Source: Streptomyces antarcticus (lineage in GTDB: Bacteria > Actinomycetota > Actinomycetes > Streptomycetales > Streptomycetaceae). From it: DNA of 64,000 nt. The stretch is from NCBI RefSeq assembly GCF_026627255.1, contig NZ_JAPNLM010000002.1, positions 1 through 64,000 on the forward strand. Direction: 5' to 3'. Of this stretch, positions 19,749 through 27,635 are shown in pieces. The position numbers were made by a program, and so were the translations under genes. Below the pieces are notes generated by a model. It was not told the origin of the DNA and made no database searches. It worked only from the letters and a program-made list of their open reading frames with translations. The stretch's first letter is position 1. Each line of letters begins with the position of its first letter.

Positions 19749-20651
19749 GTGGCTGAGCTGAAGGTGTCTCGTTGGCGGAAGTCCGGTCATGACCGGCTGT
19801 ACGTGAACCTGCCGGGCGGATCCGCCGTCGCCTGGGCCGACTGCCGCACCGGCCGGGTGACGGTCCTCGTCGAAGCGCACCGCCGGGCGGCCACGGCCCT
19901 CCTCGAGGCGTACCTGGCGGACCTCCCCGAACCCGCGGCCCCGCTTCCCGGCCCGCCCCCGAGGGCCAGGCCCGTACGGGCAAAGCCCCCGGCTCCCCCG
20001 GCTCCCCCGGCGACGAGGCGGCTCCCGCCGCTGAGCGCGCCCGACGACCTCGCGCTGAACCGGCCGGGCTCCGGGATCCAGGAGATGCTCCGCTCGAAGG
20101 GACCGGGGCGCGTCAGGCGCGCCCTGGACCGTGTGCTCCGCAGGGAGACCGAGTGGGACCCCTGGTTCAAGGGGCTGGCCGGCGAGCGCATCGTGGGCGC
20201 CGAACTCGACCGCCTCACCGCCCGGGGATGGAGGGTGCTGCACTCGATCCCCCTCACCCGCGGCGGCGACATAGACCACCTGCTCGTCGGCCCCGGCGGG
20301 GTCTTCACGGTCAACACAAAGAACTTCCGGGGGAGGTCGGTGTGGATCGGAGACGACGTGGTCAAGGTCGACCACGGTCCCCCGCACCCCTACCCGGCCA
20401 AGAGCCGCGCCGAGGCGAAGCACGCCCGCGGCATCCTCGAACGGCACTGTCCCTTCCCGGTGGAGGTGGAGCCGGTCCTCGTGTTCGTGGGCGCCCGGGA
20501 CCTCCCCAAGGAGACGACCCAGCTCCAGGTCCGCGTGTACCGGGAGCGCGAAGTCGCGGCCCTCGGCCCGCTCACCGGCCGCCTCGCACCGGAACAGATA
20601 GACCTCGTCTACGCGGTGGCCCGCCACCGCAAAGCCTGGCTCACCACCTGA
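19749..20651 (+). CDS. NERD domain nuclease-like protein
   Basis: 300 residues from the GTG at 19749 (AELKVSRWRKSGHDRLYVNL), chosen for its AGGGGG RBS; an ATG five codons earlier is also possible. The second half is a NERD domain: GERIVGAELDRLTARGWRVLHSIPL, GGDIDHLLVGPGGVFTVNTKNFRG, with the Glu, Asp and Lys of a restriction-endonuclease-like active site. The first 70 residues form a small beta domain common to streptomycete NERD proteins, joined by a Pro/Arg-rich linker. It is predicted to act on nucleic acid; whether it cuts is unknown. There are no restriction or phage genes nearby. Confidence 0.85.
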   Translation: MAELKVSRWRKSGHDRLYVNLPGGSAVAWADCRTGRVTVLVEAHRRAATALLEAYLADLPEPAAPLPGPPPRARPVRAKPPAPPAPPATRRLPPLSAPDDLALNRPGSGIQEMLRSKGPGRVRRALDRVLRRETEWDPWFKGLAGERIVGAELDRLTARGWRVLHSIPLTRGGDIDHLLVGPGGVFTVNTKNFRGRSVWIGDDVVKVDHGPPHPYPAKSRAEAKHARGILERHCPFPVEVEPVLVFVGARDLPKETTQLQVRVYREREVAALGPLTGRLAPEQIDLVYAVARHRKAWLTT

Positions 20652-20805
20652 CCCGAACGGCACCCGCCCGTGGACTCCGCCCGTCGACTCCGCCCGTCGA
20701 CTCGCACGTGGGAGGATCCACCCGTCAGCTCCCAAGTCGCGTTGTCCGCCCGGCGGATCGCAGACCGTTCCCGACCGCTCCCGCGGGTGTCAGATCTGGA
20801 TGCAA

Positions 20806-20837
20806 AAGGCCCCCCGCCATGATCGGCGGGGGGCCTT
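20806..20837 (-). terminator. tRNA-Val terminator
   Basis: 13-bp stem AAGGCCCCCCGCC (20806-20818) with its exact complement at 20825-20837 and a six-base loop. On the minus strand it is followed by TTTTGC, six bases beyond the tRNA 3' end. Confidence 0.8.
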
Positions 20838-20842
20838 CGTGC

Positions 20843-20917
20843 TGGTGGGCGCGGACGGTTTCGAACCGCCGACATCTGCTTTGTAAGAGCAGCGCTCTAC
20901 CCCTGAGCTACGCACCC
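20843..20917 (-). tRNA. tRNA-Val (anticodon UAC)
   Basis: 75 bases including an encoded CCA end. The acceptor stem GGGTGCG pairs with CGCGCCC (one G-U), the anticodon arm is CTGCT-CTTACAA-AGCAG with anticodon TAC reading GUA codons, and the T arm contains GGTTCGAAACC. The discriminator base is A. It stands alone with its own terminator. The minor GUA codon is rare in such GC-rich genes. Confidence 0.95.
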
Positions 20918-21022
20918 GTGAATGAGTGGACAGCCTACATGGCGGGCACACCCCCCACGCAAACCCGTTCCGGTGGGGGAGAATGGACCGGGGCAAGGCG
21001 GACGCGGTACGGGAGAGGGATT

Positions 21023-22267
21023 GTGACGACGGCATCCCGGCGTTGGTTCGGTGGGCGGGACGAGAGTCAGCGGGCGGATGCGCAGGCGGCCAAGGACGCC
21101 GCCGCCGCGGCCTTCTACGAGCTGGACACCGCGCAGCGGGACCTGCGGATCTCGGTGGAGACGATCGCCGCCGCGGACGGTTCGCCCGCCGCGCGGCACG
21201 TCGGCGAGGGGTTCGCCGCGCTCGGGCGGCGGATCGACGAGGTCAGCCACGTGTACATCGAGGCGGTCGACGCGCACGACCTGGACCGGCCCGAGCTGGA
21301 GGCCTCGGTCGCCGCGCAGGCGACCCGGGAGCTGACCCTGGCCCGCGAGGAGCTCGTACGGGTCAGGGCGGAGCTGGACCGGTTCGAGCAGGGGCTGCGG
21401 CCGTTGCTGGACAAGGCGGAGACGCAGCTGGCCCGGGTGGCCCCGGCCCGGGAGCGGGCCAAGGCGGCGCTGTTGGCGGCCAGTGACGCGCTGGACGCCG
21501 TACGGGCCAAAGGCATGCGGGCGGACGAGCTGGCGGCGCGGCTCGCGGCACTGGGCCCCGAGCTGACGATGCTGAACCAGGGGGCCGCGCTCCACGGCGT
21601 GCAGGCGACGGTGCAGCGCGCCGACCGCATCCTCCGGGACGCAGAGGGCGTGCGCGCCGAGGCGGCCCGGCTGCCGGAGCGGGCCGCCGAGATCGACCGG
21701 CGGCTGGTGAGCCTGCGGACGCGGGCGCAGGCGCTGCGCAACCGGGCGGACCGGGTGGACCCGGTGCTCAGCGAGCTGCGCCGACGCTTCAGCGCGGCCT
21801 GCTGGCAGGACCTCCAACAGGTACCGGACCAGGCCGTACGGGACGTGGCGCAGGCGGAGGACCGGCTGGCGGAGGCGGGCCGGGCGCGCGACGAGCAGCG
21901 CTGGGCGGACGTGGGGGCGTCGATCGAGGCGGTCCGGGCTTCGCTGGACGCGGTGGACGAGGCGGTGTCGGCGGCACAGGACCGGTTGACGCGGCTCGAG
22001 GCGGTGGCGCGCGATCCGCGGGCGGAGGTGGACCGTACGCGGTTCGCCATCCGGGACGCGCAGCGGCTGGCGATGGCGGGCCGGAGCGTGCCCGATCCGC
22101 GGCACGCGCGGCCGCTGGACGAGTCGGTGGCACGGGTGGAGCGGGCAGTGGCGGGGCTTGAGGAACGGCACCCGGACTACTGGGCGTTCCTCCAGGAGAT
22201 GGAGGCCGTGCGGGTCTCGGTGAACCGGGTGGTCTCCGAGATACGGGAGGACCTCGGACACGGCTGA
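21023..22267 (+). CDS. Long coiled-coil protein of unknown function
   Basis: 414 residues from a GTG at 21023 with GGGAGAGGG upstream. It is nearly all alpha-helical, with heptad-like runs of Ala, Leu, Glu and Arg throughout (for example ELTLAREELVRVRAELDRFEQGLRPLLDKAE). No membrane segment, signal peptide, ATP-binding site or cysteine pair is visible apart from one Cys. It resembles PspA- or DivIVA-like coiled-coil proteins only in composition, not in motif. A scaffold role in the cytoplasm is a guess. No operon partners. Confidence 0.7.
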   Translation: MTTASRRWFGGRDESQRADAQAAKDAAAAAFYELDTAQRDLRISVETIAAADGSPAARHVGEGFAALGRRIDEVSHVYIEAVDAHDLDRPELEASVAAQATRELTLAREELVRVRAELDRFEQGLRPLLDKAETQLARVAPARERAKAALLAASDALDAVRAKGMRADELAARLAALGPELTMLNQGAALHGVQATVQRADRILRDAEGVRAEAARLPERAAEIDRRLVSLRTRAQALRNRADRVDPVLSELRRRFSAACWQDLQQVPDQAVRDVAQAEDRLAEAGRARDEQRWADVGASIEAVRASLDAVDEAVSAAQDRLTRLEAVARDPRAEVDRTRFAIRDAQRLAMAGRSVPDPRHARPLDESVARVERAVAGLEERHPDYWAFLQEMEAVRVSVNRVVSEIREDLGHG

Positions 22268-22595
22268 GCCGACGGGCCGACGGCCGACGGGCGAGAGCGA
22301 CGGGCCCACGGCCGACGAGCCGACGGCCGACGGCCGACGAGCGAGTGAGCGGTTGGGTGGGCGGGCTGCTCGGTGGGCACGGGGGCGGTGTCCGGCCTGG
22401 AGGGCCTGTCCGGCCGGCGGCCCGTACCGGCTTCGGCAGACCAGCCCCGCAGACCGGCCCCACCGCACAGCCCCGATCGGCGGGTACGGGCCCCTCACGC
22501 CCCGCGCGGGGCGGTGTCCGGGCGTTCCGGTTGTCCGGGGCCCTCCGGCGGCGGATGCTGGGAGTGGCGTACAGCCCGAGGCAGAGGAGGGCGGC
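22268..22595. repeat. Intergenic region with CGACGGC-type tandem repeats
   Basis: 328 bases without a supported gene. Bases 22271-22345 are built from degenerate repeats of GCCGACG and GACGAGC. The rest carries ordinary GC-rich sequence and the promoter of the DUF4383 gene (RBS GAGGAGG at 22584). Confidence 0.55.
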
Positions 22596-23240
22596 ATGGC
22601 TTCCCGTGCGGCGCCGCGTATCCGCAAGCCGGTCGGTGCCCGGCTCGACGAGCACCTGCCGGTCGATCACAAGCTGAGCAAGGTGTACCGGATCGGGGCC
22701 GGGCTGACCGGGCTGCTGCTGGTGGTGTTCGGGATCCTGGGGCTGATCGACCGGATCGGCTTCTTCGACACGGGCGGGGACACGGTACTCACGCTGAACA
22801 CCAACGGGGCGCTGAGCGTCCTGTCCATCCTCGCGGGACTGCTGCTGCTGTGCGGGATGGCCGTGGGCGGGAACTTCGCCTCGACGCTGAACATCGTCCT
22901 GGGCCTGCTGTTCATCGCGAGCGGGTTCATCAACCTGGCCCTGCTCGACACCGGGTTGAACTTCCTGGCCTTCAAGATCCCCAACGTGCTGTTCAGCTTC
23001 GTCGTCGGCGTGATGCTGATGTGGTTCGGGATGTACGGGCGGGTGGGCAGCGCCCTGCCGCACGACAATCCGTACTGGCGGGCCCGCCACCCCGAGCAGG
23101 CGGCCCGGGAGCAACGGGCGCGCGCGGGCCTGGGCGGCACCTCCGCCGCGGCGTCCGTCGAGGCCCCGGCGACGCCCTCCGCCGCGGCCGCCGCGGTGTC
23201 GCGCCGGTCGGGGATACCCGTACGGGGTCCCGAGGCTTAG
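22596..23240 (+). CDS. DUF4383 family membrane protein
   Basis: 214 residues with four membrane helices in two pairs: VYRIGAGLTGLLLVVFGILGLI, ALSVLSILAGLLLLCGMAV, TLNIVLGLLFIASGFINLALL and VLFSFVVGVMLMWFGMYGR. Between them lies the LNTNGALS loop typical of DUF4383. A soluble Ala-rich tail of 45 residues follows. No function has been reported. ATG start with GAGGAGGGC upstream. Its stop codon TAG forms part of the probable -10 box of the next gene. Confidence 0.85.
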   Translation: MASRAAPRIRKPVGARLDEHLPVDHKLSKVYRIGAGLTGLLLVVFGILGLIDRIGFFDTGGDTVLTLNTNGALSVLSILAGLLLLCGMAVGGNFASTLNIVLGLLFIASGFINLALLDTGLNFLAFKIPNVLFSFVVGVMLMWFGMYGRVGSALPHDNPYWRARHPEQAAREQRARAGLGGTSAAASVEAPATPSAAAAAVSRRSGIPVRGPEA

Positions 23241-23243
23241 CCT
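23238..23243 (+). promoter_or_regulatory. -10 box of leaderless FmdB gene
   Basis: TAGCCT six bases before the ATG at 23250, with no Shine-Dalgarno sequence. The TAG is also the stop codon of the DUF4383 gene. Confidence 0.5.
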
Positions 23244-23249
23244 GTGGGC

Positions 23250-23471
23250 ATGCCCCGTTACGAATTCCGCTGCCGGACCTGTGAAGACACCTTCGAGGTC
23301 AGCCGGCCCATGGCCGAGTCGTCCGCGCCCGCCGACTGCCCCGCCGGGCACTCCGACACCGTCAAGCTGCTCTCGGCCGTCGCCGTGGGCGGCTCCACCG
23401 GCTCCACCGGCGCCCCCGCCCCGGCCATGAGCGGCGGCGGCGGTTGCTGCGGGGGCGGCGGCTGCGGCTGA
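23250..23471 (+). CDS. FmdB family zinc-ribbon protein
   Basis: 73 residues. It starts MPRYEFRCRTCEDTFEVSRP with the CxxC knuckle, then CPAGH as the second half of the ribbon. A Gly/Ser/Cys-rich tail (GGGGCCGGGGCG) ends the protein, as in many FmdB proteins. The family is thought to act as a small regulator, but the evidence is thin. The start at the second Met of the frame is supported by the probable leaderless promoter. Confidence 0.85.
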   Translation: MPRYEFRCRTCEDTFEVSRPMAESSAPADCPAGHSDTVKLLSAVAVGGSTGSTGAPAPAMSGGGGCCGGGGCG

Positions 23472-23512
23472 CCCCGCCCCCCGTCACGCAGGCCCGTCCC
23501 CGCGCGCTACCG

Positions 23513-24172
23513 CTACCGCTTGCGCGAGAGCGTCAGGCCGTCGGAGATCGTCAGCAGCACGGAGTCCATGCGCGGGTCCGCCGCGACGTGGTCGTTGTAG
23601 GCGCGGACGCCGGCCGCCGCGCCCGTGGCCGACTCGTCGAGGACCGTGCCGTGGAAGAGCGTGTTGTCCGTGACGATCAGGCCGCCCGGACGCAGCCGCG
23701 GCACGAGCTCCTCCCAGTACGCGATCTGGCTCTGCTTGTCCGCGTCCACGTACGCCAGGTCGATGTGCTCGTTGGCCGGCATGGCCCGCAGGGTGTCGAG
23801 CGCCGGGGCGATCCGCAGGTCGATGCGGTCGGCGACCCCGGCCGCCTCCCAGGCCTCCCGGCCGTACCGGGTCCACTCCTCCGAGACGTCGCAGGCGATG
23901 ATGCGGCCGTCCGCGGGCAGGGCCTGGGCCATCGACAGCGCCGAGAAGCCGGTGAAGGTGCCGATCTCGACGATGTGGCGGGCGCCCGTCAGCCGGACGA
24001 GGAAGGCCAGCAGCGGCCCCTGTTCCTCGGCCGACTGCATTCCGGCGACGTCGGGGAACTTCTCGTACGTCGTGGCCACGAGCCCCCGCTGGACCGCGTC
24101 CAGCGGGGGGTTGTGCGCGAGCATGTACCCGTAGAGCTCATCAGTGATCTTGGTGCTGTTTCCCTTGGTCAT
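23513..24172 (-). CDS. Class I O-methyltransferase (CCoAMT/COMT-like), last gene of Ter operon
   Basis: 219 residues. SAM-binding motif VEIGTFTGFSALSMAQALP, metal- and SAM-contacting CDVSEEW, then IDLAYVDADK and VTDNTLFHG, which hold the Asp residues that bind a divalent cation in this family. It should transfer a methyl group to a catechol-like or other hydroxyl. Its ATG overlaps the stop of the HAD gene (ATGA), making it the fourth coupled gene of the operon, so its substrate may be the product of the Ter-associated pathway. It could also be a simple housekeeping methyltransferase that joined the operon. Confidence 0.88.
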   Translation of the reverse strand: MTKGNSTKITDELYGYMLAHNPPLDAVQRGLVATTYEKFPDVAGMQSAEEQGPLLAFLVRLTGARHIVEIGTFTGFSALSMAQALPADGRIIACDVSEEWTRYGREAWEAAGVADRIDLRIAPALDTLRAMPANEHIDLAYVDADKQSQIAYWEELVPRLRPGGLIVTDNTLFHGTVLDESATGAAAGVRAYNDHVAADPRMDSVLLTISDGLTLSRKR

Positions 24173-24999
24173 GCACCCAGTCTGCCGAGTCGCCCGGCCT
24201 CGCGGGCGAACGCGCGGACGATTGCCTCGCCCGCGAGCACCCCCGCCTCGGTCAGGACCGTCACGGACGGCGACTCCCAGCCCGCGTCGGCCAGTTCGCC
24301 GTGGCCCGGGCGCCAGCCCCGGTCGGCCGCGAGCAGCAGGTCCGCGTCCAGGAGCGAGTCACCGGCGGCGAGCGTGGTGGTGGCGCCCGTACGGCGGGCC
24401 ACCTCGTGCATCGCCGCGCTCTTGGTCAGCGGGCGCGGCACGGCGTAGATCTTGCGGCCCTGGAGCGAGACGGTCCAGCCGCGGGCGGCCGACCACTCCG
24501 CCAGGGACTTCAGCCACTCGTCGGGCACCAGCGCGCGCTCGACGACGAGGTACGCGAACAGCTCCTCGGCCACCCGCGTCTTGCGCAGCCACGCCGGGTC
24601 GGCCGTGGCCTGCAGGTGCGCGTGGACCTCGTCCAGCGGGGCGCACTCCGCGGCCAGCCGGGCCGCGACCTGCCGCCGCCAGTCGCGGTCCGGGACCCCG
24701 TCGACCAGCAGCTGGCCGCCGTTGGCGCAGATCGCGTACTGGGCGGGGCGGCCGGGGAAGCGGATGCGCTGGTACTGCTTGCGGGTCCGGGTGGTCGTCG
24801 GGACGAAGACCACCGACGGGTCGGCCGTCAGCTCCGTCAGCAGACCCGCCGCCGTCTCCGTCATGTAGGACAGCGGCTTGCTCTCGTGGACCTCCACGCA
24901 CAGCAGCCGGGGGGCCACCGGGTCGGGCATGGTCAGACCGAGGGCGGCCGCCGAGTAGATGAGCGTGCGGTCGAGGTCACTGGCTATCAGGAGGGTCAC
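24169..24999 (-). CDS. HAD superfamily phosphatase of the Ter biosynthetic module
   Basis: 276 residues from a GTG at 24999 that overlaps the upstream stop by 4 bp. Motif I is SDLDRTLIYS with both aspartates. The middle is a C2-type cap (YAICANGGQLL..., RPAQ, LRKTRVAEELFAYL), and motifs III/IV lie in RPLTKSAAMHEVARR and TLAAGDSLLDADLL. This is the architecture of sucrose-phosphatase or Cof-like enzymes. Ter gene clusters that hold PRTase and PELOTA proteins are known to carry such a HAD enzyme, proposed to remove a phosphate from a nucleotide-like intermediate. Confidence 0.88.
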   Translation of the reverse strand: MTLLIASDLDRTLIYSAAALGLTMPDPVAPRLLCVEVHESKPLSYMTETAAGLLTELTADPSVVFVPTTTRTRKQYQRIRFPGRPAQYAICANGGQLLVDGVPDRDWRRQVAARLAAECAPLDEVHAHLQATADPAWLRKTRVAEELFAYLVVERALVPDEWLKSLAEWSAARGWTVSLQGRKIYAVPRPLTKSAAMHEVARRTGATTTLAAGDSLLDADLLLAADRGWRPGHGELADAGWESPSVTVLTEAGVLAGEAIVRAFAREAGRLGRLGA

Positions 25000-27635
25000 T
25001 TCGAGGACACTGCCTTCCCGTCGGCGCCCGTGGCGCCGCGCGTGAAACGGGGGTGGATGAGTCCGACGCAGGTGTAGGGCAGGCCGTCGACCTCTTCCAC
25101 CGGTACGCCGCGCTGCTCGGCGAGCAGCCGTACGTGGTCCAGGTCGGCTCCGGCGCCGCGCTGGGCGAGGATCTTCCACGGCACCCGGCGCAGCAGGACC
25201 CGGGTGGTCTCGCCGACGCCCGGCTTGACCAGGTTCACGTCGTGGATGCCGTACTCCTCGCTGATCCGCTCGACCGCCGCCCAGCCCTCCCAGGTGGGGG
25301 TCCGGTCGGCGGCGAGGAGTTCCTTGACCTCCTCGCCGACGGCGTCGGCCACCTGGTCGAAACGGGCGGCGACGGTGTCGACGAAGTCGACGGAGACGTC
25401 GGCTCCGGCGAGCTCCCGGTAGAACTTCCCGCCGTGGAAGTCGGCGGGGCCCACCAGGTCGGACCTGAGAACCGTACGCGAGATGAGACCGGAAACGGTG
25501 GAATTGAGACAGGCGGAGGGGATCAGGAAGTCCTCGCGGGTGCCGTACGTCTCCACGCAGGAGCCGGGGTCGGCGAGGACGACGATCTCGGGGTTGAAGC
25601 CCTCGAACGCGGAGAGCGCCTCGCGGAGCTCGCGGGTGATGGCGCCCTTGCCCGTCCAGCCGTCGACGAAGACGACGTCGGCCGGGTCGTGGTGGGCGGC
25701 GAGCCAGCGCAGCGCGTTGGCGTCGATTCCGCGGCCGCGGACGATGGAGACGGCGTAGTGCGGGAGGTCCAGGCCGTGCCGGGCCTGGGCCCAGCGGCGC
25801 ATCAGCACGCCGACGGGGGTGCCGGCACGGGCCAGGGAGACCAGGACCGGGGACGGGGAGCGCTCCGCGAGGACGGTCTCGGTGACCGTGCCGACGGCCC
25901 GGGCGATGCGGGCGGCGGAGTCGTTCAGGGCGCTCTGGTAGAGCTGCTGGTACTGCGGCGACGGCTGGTACTCGACGGGCAGGGACTCGGCGTAGTGGGC
26001 GCCGCCCGCCTGGATGGCCTCCTCGCGTTCCTCGGTCGGCGCCTCCAGCTCGACGTCGGAGAAGTCCTGGAGCAGCCAGCCGACGTCCTCGGGGGCGTAG
26101 GAGGAGAACGCGGGGCCGCGCAGGGGCTCGGACATGATCGGCTCCTGCCGGTCGGGTACGTACGAGGGCAGGACGGCCAGCAGGACCCGGCCGGTGTGCG
26201 GGGCGAGGGCCGCCAGGAGCCCCGTCCGCAGGGCGGGGGTGTCCCCGGCGGAGTCGACGACGGCGACGACGGCGTCGAAGCGGGCGCCCGCCGTGCCGCG
26301 CACGTTGTAGGCGTACCGGTCGCCGGGGCCGTCGGCGGGTGCGTCGTGGGCGGGGAAGACGAGGCGGGTGCGGATGGCGTAGCCGGGGTCGTCCACGGCG
26401 AGGACGGGCGAGCGGGTGGTCGTCGAGAAGCGGACCTCGCGGGCCGCCCCCGCCTCCTCCAGGGCCTTCGCGAGGCGCAGCGGCGCGTACATCAGCTCCT
26501 CGTTGCCCAGGACGAGGACCCGTCCGGGGTCCGTGCCGAGGGCGGCCGCGAGCTGCCGGGCGAGGGCGGGGAGGGCGGCCTCCAGCCGGGCGCGGTGCGC
26601 GGGCGTGAAGCCGTGCCGGCCGCCGTCGGGGACACCGGCCGGCCAGTCCAGCGGGACCTGCTCGTAGCCGGACTCGCGGGCGGGCTCGCGGGTCTGCTCC
26701 CGGGCCGACTCGCGGGCCGATTCCCGGACAGGCTCCCGGGCCGGCTCGTGGGCCGGCTCGCGGGGGTCCCCGGCGGCCGGCCAGGCGGCCCCGCGGGCGC
26801 TCGTCCCGGACGCCTCGCGCGCCCCGGACCCGTCGGACACCCCGGAGGCCTGATGCGCCCCGGAGGCCTCATACGCCTCGTACTCCTCGACCAGGGCCTG
26901 GCCCCTGGCCAGGACTCCCTCGGGCAGGGACACCGTGCCCGAGGCCAGGGCGACCAGGTCCACGCGGGCGCCGAGCTCGGCGGCGAAGGCGGTGAGCCGG
27001 TCGCGGTCGGCCGGGGAGCGCATGTCGACGAGGGCGACGACGACGTAGTGCCGGCGGGGGTGGCGGGCGTGCAGGTCGCGGATGGTGTTCAGGACCGTGC
27101 TGCCCGTGGAGAACTCGTCGTCGACCAGGACCAGCGGCCCGCTGCCCGCGAGCAGCCCCGGGTCCTCGGGCAGCAGCAGGTGCGAGGTGGCGTGCGAGTG
27201 GGCCTCCTCGAACCCGCCGGCGGGCTCCACTCCCGGCACGGGCCGGCGGGTGGAGTGCAGGTAGGGGGCGGGGCCCAGGCCGTCGGCGACGCAGTGGCCG
27301 AGGCCGGTGGCGGTTTCGGCGTAGCCGAGGACCACGGCGGAGGCCGCGTCCTCGCCCAGCAGCGCGCGGACGCGCTCGCCGAGCCCGTACCCGGCGGCGT
27401 ACACCGTCCGCGGGGACTGCGGGACGTGCTTGCCGAGCACCTGCGAGACCAGCAGGTGTGCCCGTTTGGGGTTGCGCCGCAGCGCCAGGCCCAGCAGTTC
27501 GTCCAGCCGCGGCTTCCCGGCGCCCGGAGCTTCTTCCAGGCTCACGCCGAGCCGCTGCGCGACCCAGGTTCCCGACCAGACCTCGTCGACCTCGTCGATC
27601 GTCTTGCCTTTCCTCGTCGTCAAGGACGGACTCAC
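24996..27635 (-). CDS. PRTase - TRSP - StiP (second PRTase) - PELOTA fusion protein
   Basis: 879 residues from a GTG at 27635 that overlaps the CitE stop by 4 bp. Domain order: PRTase_2 with the PRPP loop VLVDDEFSTGST at 169-180; a repeat linker at 255-325; the TRSP domain with TTTRSP at 405-410; from residue 501 a StiP-type phosphoribosyltransferase (VSLARAGTPVGVLMRRW, VFVDGWTGKGAITREL); and a C-terminal PELOTA RNA-binding domain (VKPGVGETTRVLLRRVPWK). In the Ter-linked clusters I recall, the two halves are usually separate proteins. Here residue 501 is an ATG at 26135 with its own CAGGAG site, so a 379-residue StiP protein may also be made from within. The predicted role is in building a nucleoside-like metabolite. 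Confidence 0.82.
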   Translation of the reverse strand: MSPSLTTRKGKTIDEVDEVWSGTWVAQRLGVSLEEAPGAGKPRLDELLGLALRRNPKRAHLLVSQVLGKHVPQSPRTVYAAGYGLGERVRALLGEDAASAVVLGYAETATGLGHCVADGLGPAPYLHSTRRPVPGVEPAGGFEEAHSHATSHLLLPEDPGLLAGSGPLVLVDDEFSTGSTVLNTIRDLHARHPRRHYVVVALVDMRSPADRDRLTAFAAELGARVDLVALASGTVSLPEGVLARGQALVEEYEAYEASGAHQASGVSDGSGAREASGTSARGAAWPAAGDPREPAHEPAREPVRESARESAREQTREPARESGYEQVPLDWPAGVPDGGRHGFTPAHRARLEAALPALARQLAAALGTDPGRVLVLGNEELMYAPLRLAKALEEAGAAREVRFSTTTRSPVLAVDDPGYAIRTRLVFPAHDAPADGPGDRYAYNVRGTAGARFDAVVAVVDSAGDTPALRTGLLAALAPHTGRVLLAVLPSYVPDRQEPIMSEPLRGPAFSSYAPEDVGWLLQDFSDVELEAPTEEREEAIQAGGAHYAESLPVEYQPSPQYQQLYQSALNDSAARIARAVGTVTETVLAERSPSPVLVSLARAGTPVGVLMRRWAQARHGLDLPHYAVSIVRGRGIDANALRWLAAHHDPADVVFVDGWTGKGAITRELREALSAFEGFNPEIVVLADPGSCVETYGTREDFLIPSACLNSTVSGLISRTVLRSDLVGPADFHGGKFYRELAGADVSVDFVDTVAARFDQVADAVGEEVKELLAADRTPTWEGWAAVERISEEYGIHDVNLVKPGVGETTRVLLRRVPWKILAQRGAGADLDHVRLLAEQRGVPVEEVDGLPYTCVGLIHPRFTRGATGADGKAVSSK
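26128..26145 (-). promoter_or_regulatory. Internal ribosome binding site and start codon of StiP half
   Basis: On the minus strand CAGGAG is followed after six bases by ATG at 26135 (MSEPLRGPAFSSY), in the same frame as the long gene. It supports internal initiation of a separate StiP-PELOTA protein. Confidence 0.5.
26670..26774 (-). repeat. In-frame 12-bp repeats coding for (R-E-P/S-A) linker
   Basis: Degenerate 12-base units on the minus strand encode REPA/RESA-type tetrapeptides, residues 292-322 of the fusion protein. The repeats lie in the linker between the PRTase and TRSP domains and may vary in number between strains. Confidence 0.65.

Noticed and set aside
20843..20917. tRNA-Val as an integration site for a mobile element
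   Set aside because: No integrase gene, no direct repeat of the tRNA 3' end and no foreign-looking genes are seen on either side.
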